DNA of 32,086 nt, taken from Chthoniobacter sp. (GTDB taxonomy: Bacteria > Verrucomicrobiota > Verrucomicrobiia > Chthoniobacterales > Chthoniobacteraceae). This document shows, piece after piece, positions 1-10,125 of this stretch. The position numbers were made by a program, and so were the translations under genes. The notes under the pieces are model-generated. The model made no database searches, was not told the DNA's origin, and was given only the letters and a program-made list of their open reading frames with translations. Within the stretch, counting starts at the first letter, position 1, and the number at the start of each line of letters is the position of its first letter. The stretch covers positions 1-32,086 of the forward strand of contig JAQGOK010000054.1 of NCBI GenBank assembly GCA_028293645.1, given 5' to 3'.

Positions 1-1464
1 CAATGCCGCGATCCCAACGTAGAGCCAAAGCATTGCGCTCTGCTGAACCGCCTCGCCGCGCCCCGCAGGAGTGCGATCATACCGTCCGCGGATCCTGCCT
101 TTGCGGAGAAACCCGTCATAATGGCGCTGAATCAAGTGAGTCTCGACCTGCCTCATGGTGTCCAATACCACGCCCACGATGATCAGAAGACTCGTTCCGC
201 CGAAGAACTGCGCTGTGATGTAAGGCACATTCAACTGGTGCGAGAGCATCTGAGGAAGAATCGCGATGATTGTCAGGAAGATCGCTCCCGCAAACGTTAG
301 GCGGGTCATGGTAAAATCCAGGAAGTCGGCCGTTGGCCTACCTGGACGAACACCCGGAATGTAGCCCCCGTATTTCTTCAAATCATCCGCAATCTGTTGC
401 GGCTGGAACTGGGTAGCGACCCAGAAATAGCTGAAGAAGAAGATCATCACCGCGTAGCAGAGATAATGCAGCCAGCCCGCATTCAACATCGCCGCCACCT
501 TCAAAGCAGTGGCCGAATCCTTGAAAGCCATTGTGGCAATCGTGGAAGGGAAGACCAACAACGCTTGCGCAAAGATGATCGGCATAACCCCCGCGTAGTT
601 CACCTTCAGCGGCATATACTGGGTCTGTCCGCCATACACTTTGCGGCCAACCACACGTTTTGCGTACTGAACACTAATCTTACGCTGTGCTTGCGTGACG
701 CAAATCACCGCTGCAACGACGAGGAACAGAAAGGCGATCATCAGCACGAGCACCATGGGACTCACTTCGCTCGCCGTCTGCCCCGCTGCGGGAACAAATG
801 TCCGCCATGCTTGAATGAGTGCCGCCGGCAATTGTGCGACAATACCTACCGCAATGATCAGCGACATGCCATTTCCGATACCGCGGTCAGTGATTTGATC
901 ACCGAGCCACATGAGGAACATCGTTCCAGCAGTGAGCGTGATTACTGTCGTGATTCGAAATGGCCAACCCGGATCCGCAACAAGGGGGACTCCCATCTTA
1001 TTGATCGTTTCCATGATCCCTTGCAGGAAAGGATTCGATTGAGGGCTCTCAAAGGAAAGCGCCAGCAGATACCCTTGGAAGATACAAAGAACAATCGTCG
1101 CGTAACGAGTGTACTGCATGATCTTCTGTCGGCCCCCGTCTTCCTTGGAAATCTTGCCTAGCTGCGGAATCACCGCCGTCAGCAGTTGCATCATAATTGA
1201 GGCACTGATGTAGGGCATGACTCCCAACGAGAATACCGCACAATTCTCCAGCGCACCGCCGCTGAAGATATTGAACAAGGCCGCGACCGTGCCGCCGGAC
1301 TGATTGTTCACTTGAGATTCAAACCAGTGCTGGAGCACAGAGGCATTCACCCCCGGAGTGGTGATTGCTGCTCCGATCCGAACCACCACCAATAGAATCA
1401 GCGTGAACAAGACGCGATTCCGGAGTTCGGGAATCTTGAAGGTATTTGCGAAGGCGGAAATCAT
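1..1464 (-). CDS. secY: Protein translocase subunit SecY (3' end beyond window)
   Basis: Reverse-strand translation from ATG at 1464: MISAFANTFKIPELRNRVLFTLILLVVVRIGAAITTPGVN...GTMFLMWLGDQITDRGIGNGMSLIIAVGI...YAKRVVGGQTQYMPLKVNYAGVMPIIFA; typical SecY and follows rplO. Absent from the ORF track because it runs off the edge. Confidence 0.97.
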   Translation of the reverse strand, partial: MISAFANTFKIPELRNRVLFTLILLVVVRIGAAITTPGVNASVLQHWFESQVNNQSGGTVAALFNIFSGGALENCAVFSLGVMPYISASIMMQLLTAVIPQLGKISKEDGGRQKIMQYTRYATIVLCIFQGYLLALSFESPQSNPFLQGIMETINKMGVPLVADPGWPFRITTVITLTAGTMFLMWLGDQITDRGIGNGMSLIIAVGIVAQLPAALIQAWRTFVPAAGQTASEVSPMVLVLMIAFLFLVVAAVICVTQAQRKISVQYAKRVVGRKVYGGQTQYMPLKVNYAGVMPIIFAQALLVFPSTIATMAFKDSATALKVAAMLNAGWLHYLCYAVMIFFFSYFWVATQFQPQQIADDLKKYGGYIPGVRPGRPTADFLDFTMTRLTFAGAIFLTIIAILPQMLSHQLNVPYITAQFFGGTSLLIIVGVVLDTMRQVETHLIQRHYDGFLRKGRIRGRYDRTPAGRGEAVQQSAMLWLYVGIAAL

Positions 1465-1557
1465 TCTAATGGCGCCGTCACAAATTCCGAAACGCCCGCA
1501 CGCTTTTGTTTGCCGACGTCACGCGAGGAATGATGTCACCCCGCCCGACGGTCCTGC

Positions 1558-2001
1558 TCATTTCTGAACGAACGAACCGCCCGCTGCCTCGATCGCCGCT
1601 TTCGCCGTGCCGCTGGCGTGAGTGACTTCAATCGACAGTGCTCTATTCAAGGTGCCACTACCGAGAATCTTCACCGCATCGTATGGGCGACGGATGATCC
1701 CACGCTCCAGCAAAGACTGCTCATTCACTACCGCGCCAGCATCGAAGACGTTCAGCGCATCGAGGTTCACCACGGCAAAGCGCGTCTTGAATGCCGCGTT
1801 GTTGAAACCGCGCTTGGGGATCCGCCGGATGAGCGGCATCTGCCCACCCTCGAATCCAAGGCGGATGCTGCCGCCGGAGCGCGCTTTTTGCCCTTTGTGC
1901 CCTTTGCCTGACGTTTTACCGTGACCACTGCTTTCGCCGCAGCCGAGTCGCTTGACGCGGTGCTTCGCTCCTGGCCGTGGTTTGAGAGTGTGCAGATTCA
2001 T
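1558..2001 (-). CDS. rplO: 50S ribosomal protein L15
   Basis: MNLHTLKPRPGAKHRVKRLGCGESSGHGKTSGKGHKGQKARSGG; operon position. Confidence 0.98.
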   Translation of the reverse strand: MNLHTLKPRPGAKHRVKRLGCGESSGHGKTSGKGHKGQKARSGGSIRLGFEGGQMPLIRRIPKRGFNNAAFKTRFAVVNLDALNVFDAGAVVNEQSLLERGIIRRPYDAVKILGSGTLNRALSIEVTHASGTAKAAIEAAGGSFVQK

Positions 2002-2003
2002 AG

Positions 2004-2552
2004 CTAGTGCGCCACACTGTTACTCCGATTGACGGAGAAACCGCGGGTCTTATAGATCTCTTCGCGCAGTCGAAGTTGCTGGAGGGCCTCAATCGTCGCC
2101 TTGACGACATTGGCGTGATTGCTTGAACCCAGTGACTTTGCCAGCACATCGCGGATTCCGGCCGCTTCCACGACCGCACGCACCCCGCCACCAGCGATGA
2201 CTCCCGTTCCCGGGGACGCTGGGCGAAGGAGCACCCGGCCGCCCCCGTGCTCGCCGATCACTTCATGCGGAATGGTGTTATCGAGGACGGAGATCTTCAC
2301 CATTGCTTTTTTCGCAGACTCGGATGCTTTGCGAATGGCTTCACTCACTTCGTTGGCTTTACCAAAACCGCAACCGACTTTGCCAAGTTTGTCGCCAGTT
2401 ACAATCAGTGCGCTAAAACTGAATCGACGGCCGCCTTTGACTACTTTGGCACAACGGTTGATGAACACGACCTTCTCAGTGAGGCCGGAGTCATCCTTCG
2501 GCTTGTCCTGACGATCGCGGCGACCGCGGTTTCCTTGCTGGGGTGCTGCCAT
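2004..2552 (-). CDS. rpsE: 30S ribosomal protein S5
   Basis: [27 protein letters not shown]...[29 protein letters not shown]. Confidence 0.98.
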   Translation of the reverse strand: MAAPQQGNRGRRDRQDKPKDDSGLTEKVVFINRCAKVVKGGRRFSFSALIVTGDKLGKVGCGFGKANEVSEAIRKASESAKKAMVKISVLDNTIPHEVIGEHGGGRVLLRPASPGTGVIAGGGVRAVVEAAGIRDVLAKSLGSSNHANVVKATIEALQQLRLREEIYKTRGFSVNRSNSVAH

Positions 2553-2560
2553 AAATTAAA

Positions 2561-2923
2561 TTAGAATTCCAAACCGCTCTCGCGCGCAGCATCAGCTAGC
2601 GCTCGCACTTTGCCGTGGTAGAGAAAACCACCGCGATCAAACACGACCTTGGTGACGTCTTTGGAGAGACTGCGCTCGGCCACCAAGCTGCCGATCTTCA
2701 CAGCCGTCTTGGTGTTTGCACCTACGTCGCCTGCGGAGCGGAAATCTTTTTCGGTCGTGCTTGCCGATGCGATAGTCCTACCCGCCTGATCATCAATGAC
2801 CTGGGCGTAAATGTTCTTGCCGGAGAAGTGGACCGCCAGACGAGGGCGCTCCGGCGTGCCGCTGACCTTCTTGCGCAGCCGTTGATGCCGTAGCTTAAGT
2901 GGACTGATTTGCTTAGTGGCCAT
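2561..2923 (-). CDS. rplR: 50S ribosomal protein L18
   Basis: [34 protein letters not shown]...[28 protein letters not shown]. Confidence 0.98.
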   Translation of the reverse strand: MATKQISPLKLRHQRLRKKVSGTPERPRLAVHFSGKNIYAQVIDDQAGRTIASASTTEKDFRSAGDVGANTKTAVKIGSLVAERSLSKDVTKVVFDRGGFLYHGKVRALADAARESGLEF

Positions 2924-2925
2924 GG

Positions 2926-3465
2926 TTACTGAACGGTTTTTCCTTCCTTGCGCTGGATGTGCTCGCCGGCATAACGAACACCTTTACCCTTGTAAGGTTC
3001 TGGAGGGTAATACGAACGGATATCCGCCGCTACCTGACCGACAAGTTGCCGGTCAATGCCCTGCACCTTGATCTTTGTATTCTCGGTGACCGTGATCTTG
3101 ATCCCTTCCGGGATGGGGAAATGAATATCGTGCGAAAACCCAAGGTTGAGATCGAGGATGGTGCTCTTCACAGCCGCCTTGAATCCTACGCCCTGAATCT
3201 CCAGGTCTTTGACAAAGCCGGTGGAGACCCCGGTTACCATATTACTGATCAGCGCGCGCGACAAACCATGCAAGGCTCGCACTTTGCGGTCTTCGCTCTC
3301 CCGTTCGATGGTAATCGTCGGGCCCTCAACTTTGCCCCGGATACCTTTGGGAAGGCTCCAGTTCAAGGTGCCTTGCGGACCTTGTGCCGTAACCGCACCG
3401 TCGGGAGCGATCTGCAAGGTTACCTTCGCGGGTAACTCGATGGGCTTCTTTCCAATTCGCGACAT
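2926..3465 (-). CDS. rplF: 50S ribosomal protein L6
   Basis: [15 protein letters not shown]...[28 protein letters not shown]. Confidence 0.98.
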   Translation of the reverse strand: MSRIGKKPIELPAKVTLQIAPDGAVTAQGPQGTLNWSLPKGIRGKVEGPTITIERESEDRKVRALHGLSRALISNMVTGVSTGFVKDLEIQGVGFKAAVKSTILDLNLGFSHDIHFPIPEGIKITVTENTKIKVQGIDRQLVGQVAADIRSYYPPEPYKGKGVRYAGEHIQRKEGKTVQ

Positions 3466-3485
3466 ACAGATGATGAATTCGTTTA

Positions 3486-3884
3486 CTACCAGACAAAGGC
3501 GAGCAATTCCCCGCCAATGTTGGACTTCTTAGCCTCACGGCCGCTTACAATTCCTTGAGGAGTGGACAAAATCGACGTACCCATTCCGTTCAGCACCCGG
3601 GGAATCTTCGAGGCGCCCACGTAACGCCGCAGACCGGGTTTACTGATCCGCTTGAGACCCTTGATTGCAGACGTGCGCCCGGACATTTTCGTCCGCACTT
3701 TCAACTGCGGAAACTTACCTGAAGTATCCACCTCGAAGTCTGTGATGTACCCTTCCTGCTTCAGGATCCGAGCGATCTCCGCTTTGATCTTGGAATAAGG
3801 GGCAATGACCTCGGTCTTTGCAGCTGCACCGGCATTCCGCAGGCGGGTAAGGAAATCAGCAATTGGGTCGGAAAGGTTACTCAT
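3486..3884 (-). CDS. rpsH: 30S ribosomal protein S8
   Basis: MSNLSDPIADFLTRLRNAGAA...LSTPQGIVSGREAKKSNIGGELLAFVW. Confidence 0.98.
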   Translation of the reverse strand: MSNLSDPIADFLTRLRNAGAAAKTEVIAPYSKIKAEIARILKQEGYITDFEVDTSGKFPQLKVRTKMSGRTSAIKGLKRISKPGLRRYVGASKIPRVLNGMGTSILSTPQGIVSGREAKKSNIGGELLAFVW

Positions 3885-3896
3885 GATCTTTAGTAG

Positions 3897-4466
3897 CTAT
3901 GCTGCCGCCGAAGTCCTTTTCACCTTGTCGGTGAAAGGCATGCCGAGCTCCATCAACAGCGCCTTCGCCTCTTCATTGATGTTGGTGGAAGTGACAATCG
4001 TCACGTCGAAGCCGATGTTGCGCTTAATCTTATCGAGCTCCACCTCGGGGAATATCGATTGATCAGCCACTCCCAGGGTGTAGTTGCCGTTCCCGTCGAA
4101 GGCGCGTGGGGAGATCCCACGGAAATCGCGGATGCGCGGCAGAGCTGTCTTGATCAAACGCTCCAGAAACTCATACATTCGCGCTCCCCGCAGGGTGACC
4201 TTCGCTCCGATGGCTTGGTTCTCGCGAAGCTTGAAGTTGGCGATGCTCGTCTTGGACCGGGTCTCAGCCGGTTTCTGACCCGTGATGAGCGTGAGTTCCG
4301 CCTTGGCATCTTCAAGCGCCTGCTTGCCGTCCGCTTGCGAACCGACGCAAGTGTTCACCACTACCTTCGTTACCCTCGGCACCTGATGCGGATTCCGATA
4401 ACCCCTCTTCTCCTGGAGAGCCGGGATCACCCGCTGCTTATAGTCTTCGTACAGTTCAACTGACAT
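3897..4466 (-). CDS. rplE: 50S ribosomal protein L5
   Basis: TGQKPAETRSKTSIANFKLRENQAIGAKVTLRGARMYEFLERLI...GNGNYTLGVADQSIFPE. Confidence 0.98.
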   Translation of the reverse strand: MSVELYEDYKQRVIPALQEKRGYRNPHQVPRVTKVVVNTCVGSQADGKQALEDAKAELTLITGQKPAETRSKTSIANFKLRENQAIGAKVTLRGARMYEFLERLIKTALPRIRDFRGISPRAFDGNGNYTLGVADQSIFPEVELDKIKRNIGFDVTIVTSTNINEEAKALLMELGMPFTDKVKRTSAAA

Positions 4467-4470
4467 ACAA

Positions 4471-4749
4471 TTACTTCTTTTTGGCTTTCGGCTTGCCAGT
4501 GCTGGAGGTCGCCTCCGGCTCTACCAAACGGACGTTGGAAACGTGGATCGAACCTTCACGTTCCAGGATTGCGCCTTGGGGGTTCTCCTGTGACTTCCGG
4601 ACGTGTTTTTTGATCAGACGGACGCCCTCAATCAGCACTCGCTCCTTTTTCGGTAGCACCTCGAGGATTTTGCCGGTTGCGCCGGTGTGGTTCCCGCTAA
4701 TCACTTGAACCTGATCGCCTTTTTTGACGTGAAATTTTCGTCGATTCAT
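4471..4749 (-). CDS. rplX: 50S ribosomal protein L24
   Basis: KFHVKKGDQVQVISGNHTGATGKILEVLPKKERVLIEGVRLIKKHVRKSQENPQG; start overlaps the rplN stop by 1 nt (TGATG). Confidence 0.97.
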   Translation of the reverse strand: MNRRKFHVKKGDQVQVISGNHTGATGKILEVLPKKERVLIEGVRLIKKHVRKSQENPQGAILEREGSIHVSNVRLVEPEATSSTGKPKAKKK

Positions 4750-5114
4750 CAGAGGACCTCCGGCGCGAGCGATACAATTTTCATGAAGTTCTTCTCGCGA
4801 AGCTCACGAGCCACAGGGCCGAAAATACGGGTTCCGCGCGGGTTTGAGTCTTTATCGATGATCACGATCGCATTGTGATCGAAGCGGAGATAGCTGCCAT
4901 CATCCCTACGGATTGGTTGCTTCGTTCGAACTACAACAGCACGGACGACATCGCCTTTCTTCACCGTTCCACCGGTGGAAGCCTCCCGCACGTGGGCCGT
5001 GATAATATCGCCGACGTGGGCTTCGGCCGTAGCCTTGCCAATGACCCCGATCATCTTGGCCATGCGAGCACCTGTGTTGTCGGCAACGTCAATTCTTGAG
5101 CGGATCTGGAGCAT
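4749..5114 (-). CDS. rplN: 50S ribosomal protein L14
   Basis: [26 protein letters not shown]...[33 protein letters not shown]. Confidence 0.98.
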   Translation of the reverse strand: MLQIRSRIDVADNTGARMAKMIGVIGKATAEAHVGDIITAHVREASTGGTVKKGDVVRAVVVRTKQPIRRDDGSYLRFDHNAIVIIDKDSNPRGTRIFGPVARELREKNFMKIVSLAPEVL

Positions 5115-5134
5115 AAGCGGGCGGCGACAGTAAA

Positions 5135-5416
5135 CTAATGTTTGATGATTTCAACCACACGCCACCGCTTCAGCTTCGAAGTCGGGCGCGTCTCCATGAT
5201 CCGCACCGTATCCCCGACCTGAGCCTGGCTCTGCTCGTCATGGGCGTAGAAACGTTTAACCTGTTTAATGATCTTACCAAACTTGGCGTGCGGCACACGG
5301 GTCGTCGTTTCGATGACTGCGGTCTTCTGCATCTTGGTGGACACAACCTGGCCAACGCGTTCTTTGCGCAAGCCGCGATCCATTGCAGTCTCAGGGGTGG
5401 CGGTTTCGGTACTCAT
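5135..5416 (-). CDS. rpsQ: 30S ribosomal protein S17
   Basis: Track ORF extends upstream to 5566; internal ATG at 5416 gives [61 protein letters not shown], the S17 core. Confidence 0.95.
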   Translation of the reverse strand: MSTETATPETAMDRGLRKERVGQVVSTKMQKTAVIETTTRVPHAKFGKIIKQVKRFYAHDEQSQAQVGDTVRIMETRPTSKLKRWRVVEIIKH

Positions 5417-5417
5417 G

Positions 5418-5621
5418 CTATTTCGACGGGACGGCCGCAGAAGGAGCGGCGAGGACGGATGCGATTCGTGCAATGTCGCGGCGGATCGCACGCAACTCAC
5501 TCGGCTTCTCCAGCTGACCGCTTTGTTGTTGGACGCGGAGATGAAAACGCTCCTTCTCCAGTTCAAGGCGGCGCGTCGCCAATTCAGTGCGGCTTAGTTC
5601 TCGTACCTGCTTGATATTCAT
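5418..5621 (-). CDS. rpmC: 50S ribosomal protein L29
   Basis: [53 protein letters not shown]. Confidence 0.95.
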   Translation of the reverse strand: MNIKQVRELSRTELATRRLELEKERFHLRVQQQSGQLEKPSELRAIRRDIARIASVLAAPSAAVPSK

Positions 5622-5623
5622 AG

Positions 5624-6043
5624 TCAGGCGGCCCGATGGCGGGTCAGAAACTTGGTGCGAATCGGAAGCTTATCGGCGGCAAGGCGCAAGGATTCACGCG
5701 CGATTGACTCCGGGACTCCATCCAGCTCAAAAAGAATATTTCCAGGCCGGACGGTCGCCACCCAATACTCGGGAGCGCCTTTGCCCTTACCCATTCGAGT
5801 TTCTGGCGGCCGCGCCGTGACCGACTTGTCCGGGAAGATGCGGATCCAAAGTTTCCCCTTCCGTTTCATGTTACGGGTCAAGGCAACCCGGGCAGCTTCA
5901 ATTTGAGTATTGGTGATCCAGGCACGCTCCAGCGTTTGAAGAGCAAACGCACCGAAATCGATCGTGATGTTCCGGGTGGCGTTCCCAGCGCGACTGCCGC
6001 GCTGCGTCTTCCGGTACTTCACTCTTTTGGGCATTAAAGGCAT
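5624..6043 (-). CDS. rplP: 50S ribosomal protein L16 (alternative ATG at 6034)
   Basis: [21 protein letters not shown]...[32 protein letters not shown]. Confidence 0.97.
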   Translation of the reverse strand: MPLMPKRVKYRKTQRGSRAGNATRNITIDFGAFALQTLERAWITNTQIEAARVALTRNMKRKGKLWIRIFPDKSVTARPPETRMGKGKGAPEYWVATVRPGNILFELDGVPESIARESLRLAADKLPIRTKFLTRHRAA

Positions 6044-6071
6044 AATCGTCTATTTCTCCTTGAGATTAAGC

Positions 6072-6776
6072 TTAAGCCTGAGGAGTAGCTTCAGGGCTGG
6101 GTTGCGGCGGCGTTTCCCGCTCCCGCTTTTCAGCGACCGGGGTTTCGACAACGCCTTCAGGCTTACACAGCCAGCACTTCACGCCGATTTTGCCATAGAC
6201 AGTGTTCGCTTCGGCGAAACCGTAGTCGATGGGCTGGCGCAAAGTGTGAAGCGGGATCTTCCCTTCGCGATACCACTCTGCACGGCTGATCTCCGAACCG
6301 CCGAGACGACCCGCACACCGAAGTTTGATTCCTTGTGCGCCGAAATCCATCGTTTGCTGCAAGGACTTCTTCATCGCCCGGCGGAAGCTGATTCGACGTT
6401 CGATCTGTAGCGCAACGTTTTCAGCCACGAGTTGGGCGTCCAATTCCGGAGTCTTGATCTCCTGGATGTCGATCTTCACCGACTTCCCGCCGGACATTCT
6501 GCCAATCTCTTCGGTCATCTTCTCGATTTCCGTGCCCTTGCGGCCAATAACAATGCCCGGCCTAGCGGTGAAAATCGTAACACGGATGCTATTCCAAGCC
6601 CGCTCGATCACAATTTTCGAAACTGCTGCAAGTCGCAGCTTGTCCTTAACGTAGGTCCGGATCTGAAGATCCGAGTGCAGGAACTCTGGCATCTCCTTGG
6701 GTGATGCGAACCAACGCGAACGCCACTCGCGATTAACAGCGAGGCGATAGCCGATCGGATTAACTTTCTGTCCCAT
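6072..6776 (-). CDS. rpsC: 30S ribosomal protein S3 with acidic/proline-rich C-terminal tail
   Basis: MGQKVNPIGYRLAVNREWRSRWFA...GAQGIKLRCAGRLGGSEISRAEWYREGKIPLHTLRQPIDYG. Confidence 0.98.
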   Translation of the reverse strand: MGQKVNPIGYRLAVNREWRSRWFASPKEMPEFLHSDLQIRTYVKDKLRLAAVSKIVIERAWNSIRVTIFTARPGIVIGRKGTEIEKMTEEIGRMSGGKSVKIDIQEIKTPELDAQLVAENVALQIERRISFRRAMKKSLQQTMDFGAQGIKLRCAGRLGGSEISRAEWYREGKIPLHTLRQPIDYGFAEANTVYGKIGVKCWLCKPEGVVETPVAEKRERETPPQPSPEATPQA

Positions 6777-6778
6777 AC

Positions 6779-7246
6779 TTATTCTGGTGAGTTAGGCTGC
6801 TCGGTTTGCGTGGCGGCGGTCGCTTGCGGCTCAGGGATGACCTTGGTGGGCCGACGGCGAGTGGTTACGCCTGGTTTCTTCGTCCTCTTGGCTGCACGGG
6901 TAGGGGCGATTTCAATCTCGTCGGTGACAATCACCCGGATGTGCGAGCTGCGCTTTCTAATTGGTCCAGCGCTACCGCGGGCCTTTGGTTGAAAACGCTT
7001 CAAGGTTGGACCTTCGCCCACCGTAGCTTCCTGAACGACCAACCGCTCCACGCGTAGATTGTTGTTATTCTCTGCGTTGGCGATCGCGCTTTTCAGAACC
7101 TTCGCGATCATCACCGCGGCCTTCCTCGGTGTGAACGCCAGAAGATCTAGCGCGGCCGCCACCGGCAGGCCTTGGATTGCGCGCGTTACTTCCCGGGCCT
7201 TGAAGGCCGAGATACGCGCACCGCGATAAATGGATTTGATCTGCAT
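6779..7246 (-). CDS. rplV: 50S ribosomal protein L22 with Thr/Pro/Lys-rich C-terminal extension
   Basis: YRGARISAFKAREVTRAIQGLPVAAALDLLAFTPRKAAVMIAKVLKSAIANAENN...PTLKRFQPKARGSAGPIRKRSSHIRVIV. Confidence 0.97.
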   Translation of the reverse strand: MQIKSIYRGARISAFKAREVTRAIQGLPVAAALDLLAFTPRKAAVMIAKVLKSAIANAENNNNLRVERLVVQEATVGEGPTLKRFQPKARGSAGPIRKRSSHIRVIVTDEIEIAPTRAAKRTKKPGVTTRRRPTKVIPEPQATAATQTEQPNSPE

Positions 7247-7268
7247 GAAAACGATTGAACGAGTTTTG

Positions 7269-8069
7269 CTACTGAGCCGCCGCCACCTTGAGATGATCGC
7301 CGACTTTGATTGGATCCTGCTCTGACGTCAGTTGCTGGATCACCGCACCTGCGATTTTGTCCCGCACATCGACTACCGACACCGAGCCGATTTCCTTATC
7401 CCCACGGGTAACCTGGAAGGGCATTCCAACCCGGATGCCGTGCTTGCTACCAAGATTCAGGACCACCAGCGCAAGGTCACCTTTGACGCTAACCGCTCTG
7501 CCCGATATCAACGACGCGGGATTTTCGGCGCTTTCCTGGTCACGTCGTCCGCTTAATGCCGCCCCCGCGTTGCGGATCTCTGTTTCCAAAGCCAAACGAG
7601 ACTGCGGATCTACGGTGGTGCTGGCCTTCGCAAAAAGAGAGGCGGACTCACTGAGACGCACGAGCGCTTCGGTCAATGCCCGTTTCTCGAGGGAGGCAGC
7701 TTGCAAAGATGCGACTGCGGCTAGCAAGCGCTGCTCGAGCCGGGCACTATTGCCGGACGCCGTATTCACGCCTAGCGCTTCCATGCGAAGCTTAAGCTCC
7801 GCGGCCTGCCGCTTGAAGATCTCTGCTTCCGCACTCGTGTTCGCAAGACTGGCGCGCATTCCCGCGAGGTTCTTCTCCGTCCCGGATAGATCGGCACGCA
7901 GTTGTTCGTTTTCGATCACCAATCGATTCAGAGCGATCTTAACTTCTGACAGCTCTGTTTCAATGCGCACGGTACCATCTGCGATCTCGCCGAAGCCCGG
8001 CGTGATCGGCAAGAATCCCAGAGCTACAGCCAGGCTGCAGCCCAATGAGGATGATACAGTGAACTTCAT
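7269..8069 (-). CDS. Predicted exported coiled-coil protein with C-terminal MreC/FlgT-like beta-rich domain, inserted in the S10 operon
   Basis: Track ORF 7269-8234 overlaps rpsS; internal ATG at 8069 (cat 8067-8069) gives MKFTVSSSLGCSLAVALGFLPITPGFGE (signal-like), then heptad-rich EVKIALNRLVIENEQLRADLSGTEKNLAGMRASLANTSAEAEIFKRQAAELKLRMEAL, then GRAVSVKGDLALVVLNLGSKHGIRVGMPFQVTRGDKEIGSVSVVDVRDKIAGAVI. Confidence 0.8.
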   Translation of the reverse strand: MKFTVSSSLGCSLAVALGFLPITPGFGEIADGTVRIETELSEVKIALNRLVIENEQLRADLSGTEKNLAGMRASLANTSAEAEIFKRQAAELKLRMEALGVNTASGNSARLEQRLLAAVASLQAASLEKRALTEALVRLSESASLFAKASTTVDPQSRLALETEIRNAGAALSGRRDQESAENPASLISGRAVSVKGDLALVVLNLGSKHGIRVGMPFQVTRGDKEIGSVSVVDVRDKIAGAVIQQLTSEQDPIKVGDHLKVAAAQ

Positions 8070-8085
8070 GAGCGGAGGCGTGCGA

Positions 8086-8364
8086 TTACTTGGTAACCTT
8101 CGCCGTATGCGAACCGTGCTTCTTGAAGATCCGCGTGGGAGAAAACTCCCCAAGCTTGTGACCCACCATGTTCTCGGTGACGAACACCGAATTGAAAATC
8201 TTGCCGTTATGAACCAGGAAAGTGTGACCCACAAACTCCGGTGTGATCATGGACCGCCGCGACCAGGTCTTAATCGGCTTCTTGATGGTTGCTGTATTCA
8301 TCCGGTCGATTTTCTCGAACAAATGACCGTCCACGAACGGACCTTTTTTTAACGAACGTCCCAT
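8086..8364 (-). CDS. rpsS: 30S ribosomal protein S19
   Basis: [19 protein letters not shown]...[47 protein letters not shown]. Confidence 0.98.
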   Translation of the reverse strand: MGRSLKKGPFVDGHLFEKIDRMNTATIKKPIKTWSRRSMITPEFVGHTFLVHNGKIFNSVFVTENMVGHKLGEFSPTRIFKKHGSHTAKVTK

Positions 8365-8370
8365 ATAGCT

Positions 8371-9213
8371 CTACTTCTTCGGTTTGCGGCGCTCGACGAT
8401 GAATGTGCTGCTCGTCTTGTGTTTCTTGCGGGTCTTGAAACCCTTGGCCAACTGGCCCCATGGACTCATCGGATGGTGACGACCACCGCCACCTTTGGAT
8501 TTGCCCTGACCGCCACCATTCGGATGATCGACTGGGTTCATCACCATTCCACGCACCGTCGGACGAATGCCCTGCCAGCGACTGCGTCCGGCCTTACCGG
8601 AACTCACATTCATGTGCTCGACATTTCCGACCTGGCCAATCGTGGCGTAGCAACCTTCGTGAATCCGCCGGATCTCCCCTGAAGGAAGCTTCACCAAAGC
8701 GTAACCTGCTTCACGGTTGTTCAGAATGACCTGCTGCCCAGCACTCCGGGCAATCTGGCCTCCGCGACCAGCTACCAGCTCCACGTTATGGATTGCGGCG
8801 CCCAATGGAATGGCACTCAGCGGCAGTGCATTACCTACATCAGGGGCAGAGTCCGGGCCGGCCGTCACTTTTGCCCCAACGGATAAACCGGCAGGAGCAA
8901 GGATATACGTCTTCTCACCGTCAGCGTACTGCAGGAGAGCAATTCGCGCTGATCGGTTTGGATCGTATTCGATCGCGATTACGTCGGCGATGATGCCGCG
9001 TTTCTTCCGCTTGAAATCGATGATCCGATACTTCTGCTTGTGTCCACCGCCAATGTGCCGAGTCGTGATCCGACCGTTATTGTTACGACCGCCGGAGCGG
9101 GTTTTGGTCTCGACCAGAGACTTCTCGGGTTTGGACTTGGTGATCTCGTCAAACGACGGAAGCGCCTTGAAGCGACTCGTCGGTGTGAGGGGGCGAAAGG
9201 TTTTAAGAGCCAT
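8371..9213 (-). CDS. rplB: 50S ribosomal protein L2
   Basis: [27 protein letters not shown]...[33 protein letters not shown]. Confidence 0.98.
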   Translation of the reverse strand: MALKTFRPLTPTSRFKALPSFDEITKSKPEKSLVETKTRSGGRNNNGRITTRHIGGGHKQKYRIIDFKRKKRGIIADVIAIEYDPNRSARIALLQYADGEKTYILAPAGLSVGAKVTAGPDSAPDVGNALPLSAIPLGAAIHNVELVAGRGGQIARSAGQQVILNNREAGYALVKLPSGEIRRIHEGCYATIGQVGNVEHMNVSSGKAGRSRWQGIRPTVRGMVMNPVDHPNGGGQGKSKGGGGRHHPMSPWGQLAKGFKTRKKHKTSSTFIVERRKPKK

Positions 9214-9227
9214 GGTAGTCCCTTCGG

Positions 9228-9512
9228 TTATGCGAATTCGATCTTGTCACCAGCCTTCAGCGTCACGATCGCTTTCTTCCAGCTGGCCTGACGGCCAAAC
9301 GCGGCTGTTCGCTCGCGCTTCTTTTTGCCCTCGTAATTGCAGGTGTTCACGGCCAGGACGGTCTTTTTGTAGAGCTGTTCAATCGCCAGCTTGATCTGAG
9401 TCTTGGTGGCGTGTGGCCGGACGCGAAAAACGTACTTGTTATGCTGTTCGGCCAGCAGAGTCGCTTTCTCGGTCAGTCGGACCGTATCAATGATGTCGTA
9501 AGGTGCGTTCAT
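9228..9512 (-). CDS. rplW: 50S ribosomal protein L23
   Basis: [54 protein letters not shown]. Confidence 0.96.
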   Translation of the reverse strand: MNAPYDIIDTVRLTEKATLLAEQHNKYVFRVRPHATKTQIKLAIEQLYKKTVLAVNTCNYEGKKKRERTAAFGRQASWKKAIVTLKAGDKIEFA

Positions 9513-10123
9513 CGCTTGGAAATGCGTTCGGCCAGCTGCGCCAGGCCATCTTCGGTGATGATTACCTTGCGATAGTGGAGGAGTTGCTCGGTGTTCACCT
9601 CTGAGGCAGTCATGAGCAGAGCCGGACCGACATTACGTGCTGCCAGGTAAGTCGTATCGTCGAATGCCGCGGAGATGATCAAGGACCGGGTCTCGGGAGT
9701 TAGAGCACCCAACGCCGCCACGAACTGTTTCGTTTTGGGCTCACTCACGGCAAACGTGGGGGCGATCAACACATCACCAGCTTTGATTCGCTCGCTAAGT
9801 GCTTTGCGTAGCGCAATCCGCTTGTTGTTCTTGGAAACCTTCTTCGAGTAATCGCGAGGATGCGGACCAAAGACCACTCCACCGCCGACCCATACCGGGC
9901 TCGATTTGTAGCCAGCCCGAGCGCGTCCTGTGCCCTTCTGGCGCCATGGCTTGGAGCCCGATCCGTGCACGGTCGCCTTGGTCTTGGTCGAGGCTGTTCC
10001 GCTGCGGCGGTTGGCGCGCAGAGCCACCACCGTGTCATGAACAACCTGGGTGTATTTCCCGTTCTCAATGACGTCGATGTTTGCCTCTTTCGCCGCTTCG
10101 AGAGTTAGAATCTTGGCGGTCAT
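9509..10123 (-). CDS. rplD: 50S ribosomal protein L4
   Basis: [61 protein letters not shown]; 4-nt overlap with rplW. Confidence 0.98.
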   Translation of the reverse strand: MTAKILTLEAAKEANIDVIENGKYTQVVHDTVVALRANRRSGTASTKTKATVHGSGSKPWRQKGTGRARAGYKSSPVWVGGGVVFGPHPRDYSKKVSKNNKRIALRKALSERIKAGDVLIAPTFAVSEPKTKQFVAALGALTPETRSLIISAAFDDTTYLAARNVGPALLMTASEVNTEQLLHYRKVIITEDGLAQLAERISKR

Positions 10124-10125
10124 AG

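Noticed and set aside
397-1161. 254-aa + strand ORF
   Set aside because: Antisense to secY, whose reverse translation is unmistakable; product is His/Arg-rich and unlike a protein family.
7306-8352. 348-aa + strand ORF opposite the inserted gene and rpsS
   Set aside because: Runs straight through rpsS antisense; composition is Ser/Arg-rich as expected for GC-rich antisense frames, whereas the minus frame has signal, coiled coil and a recognisable domain.
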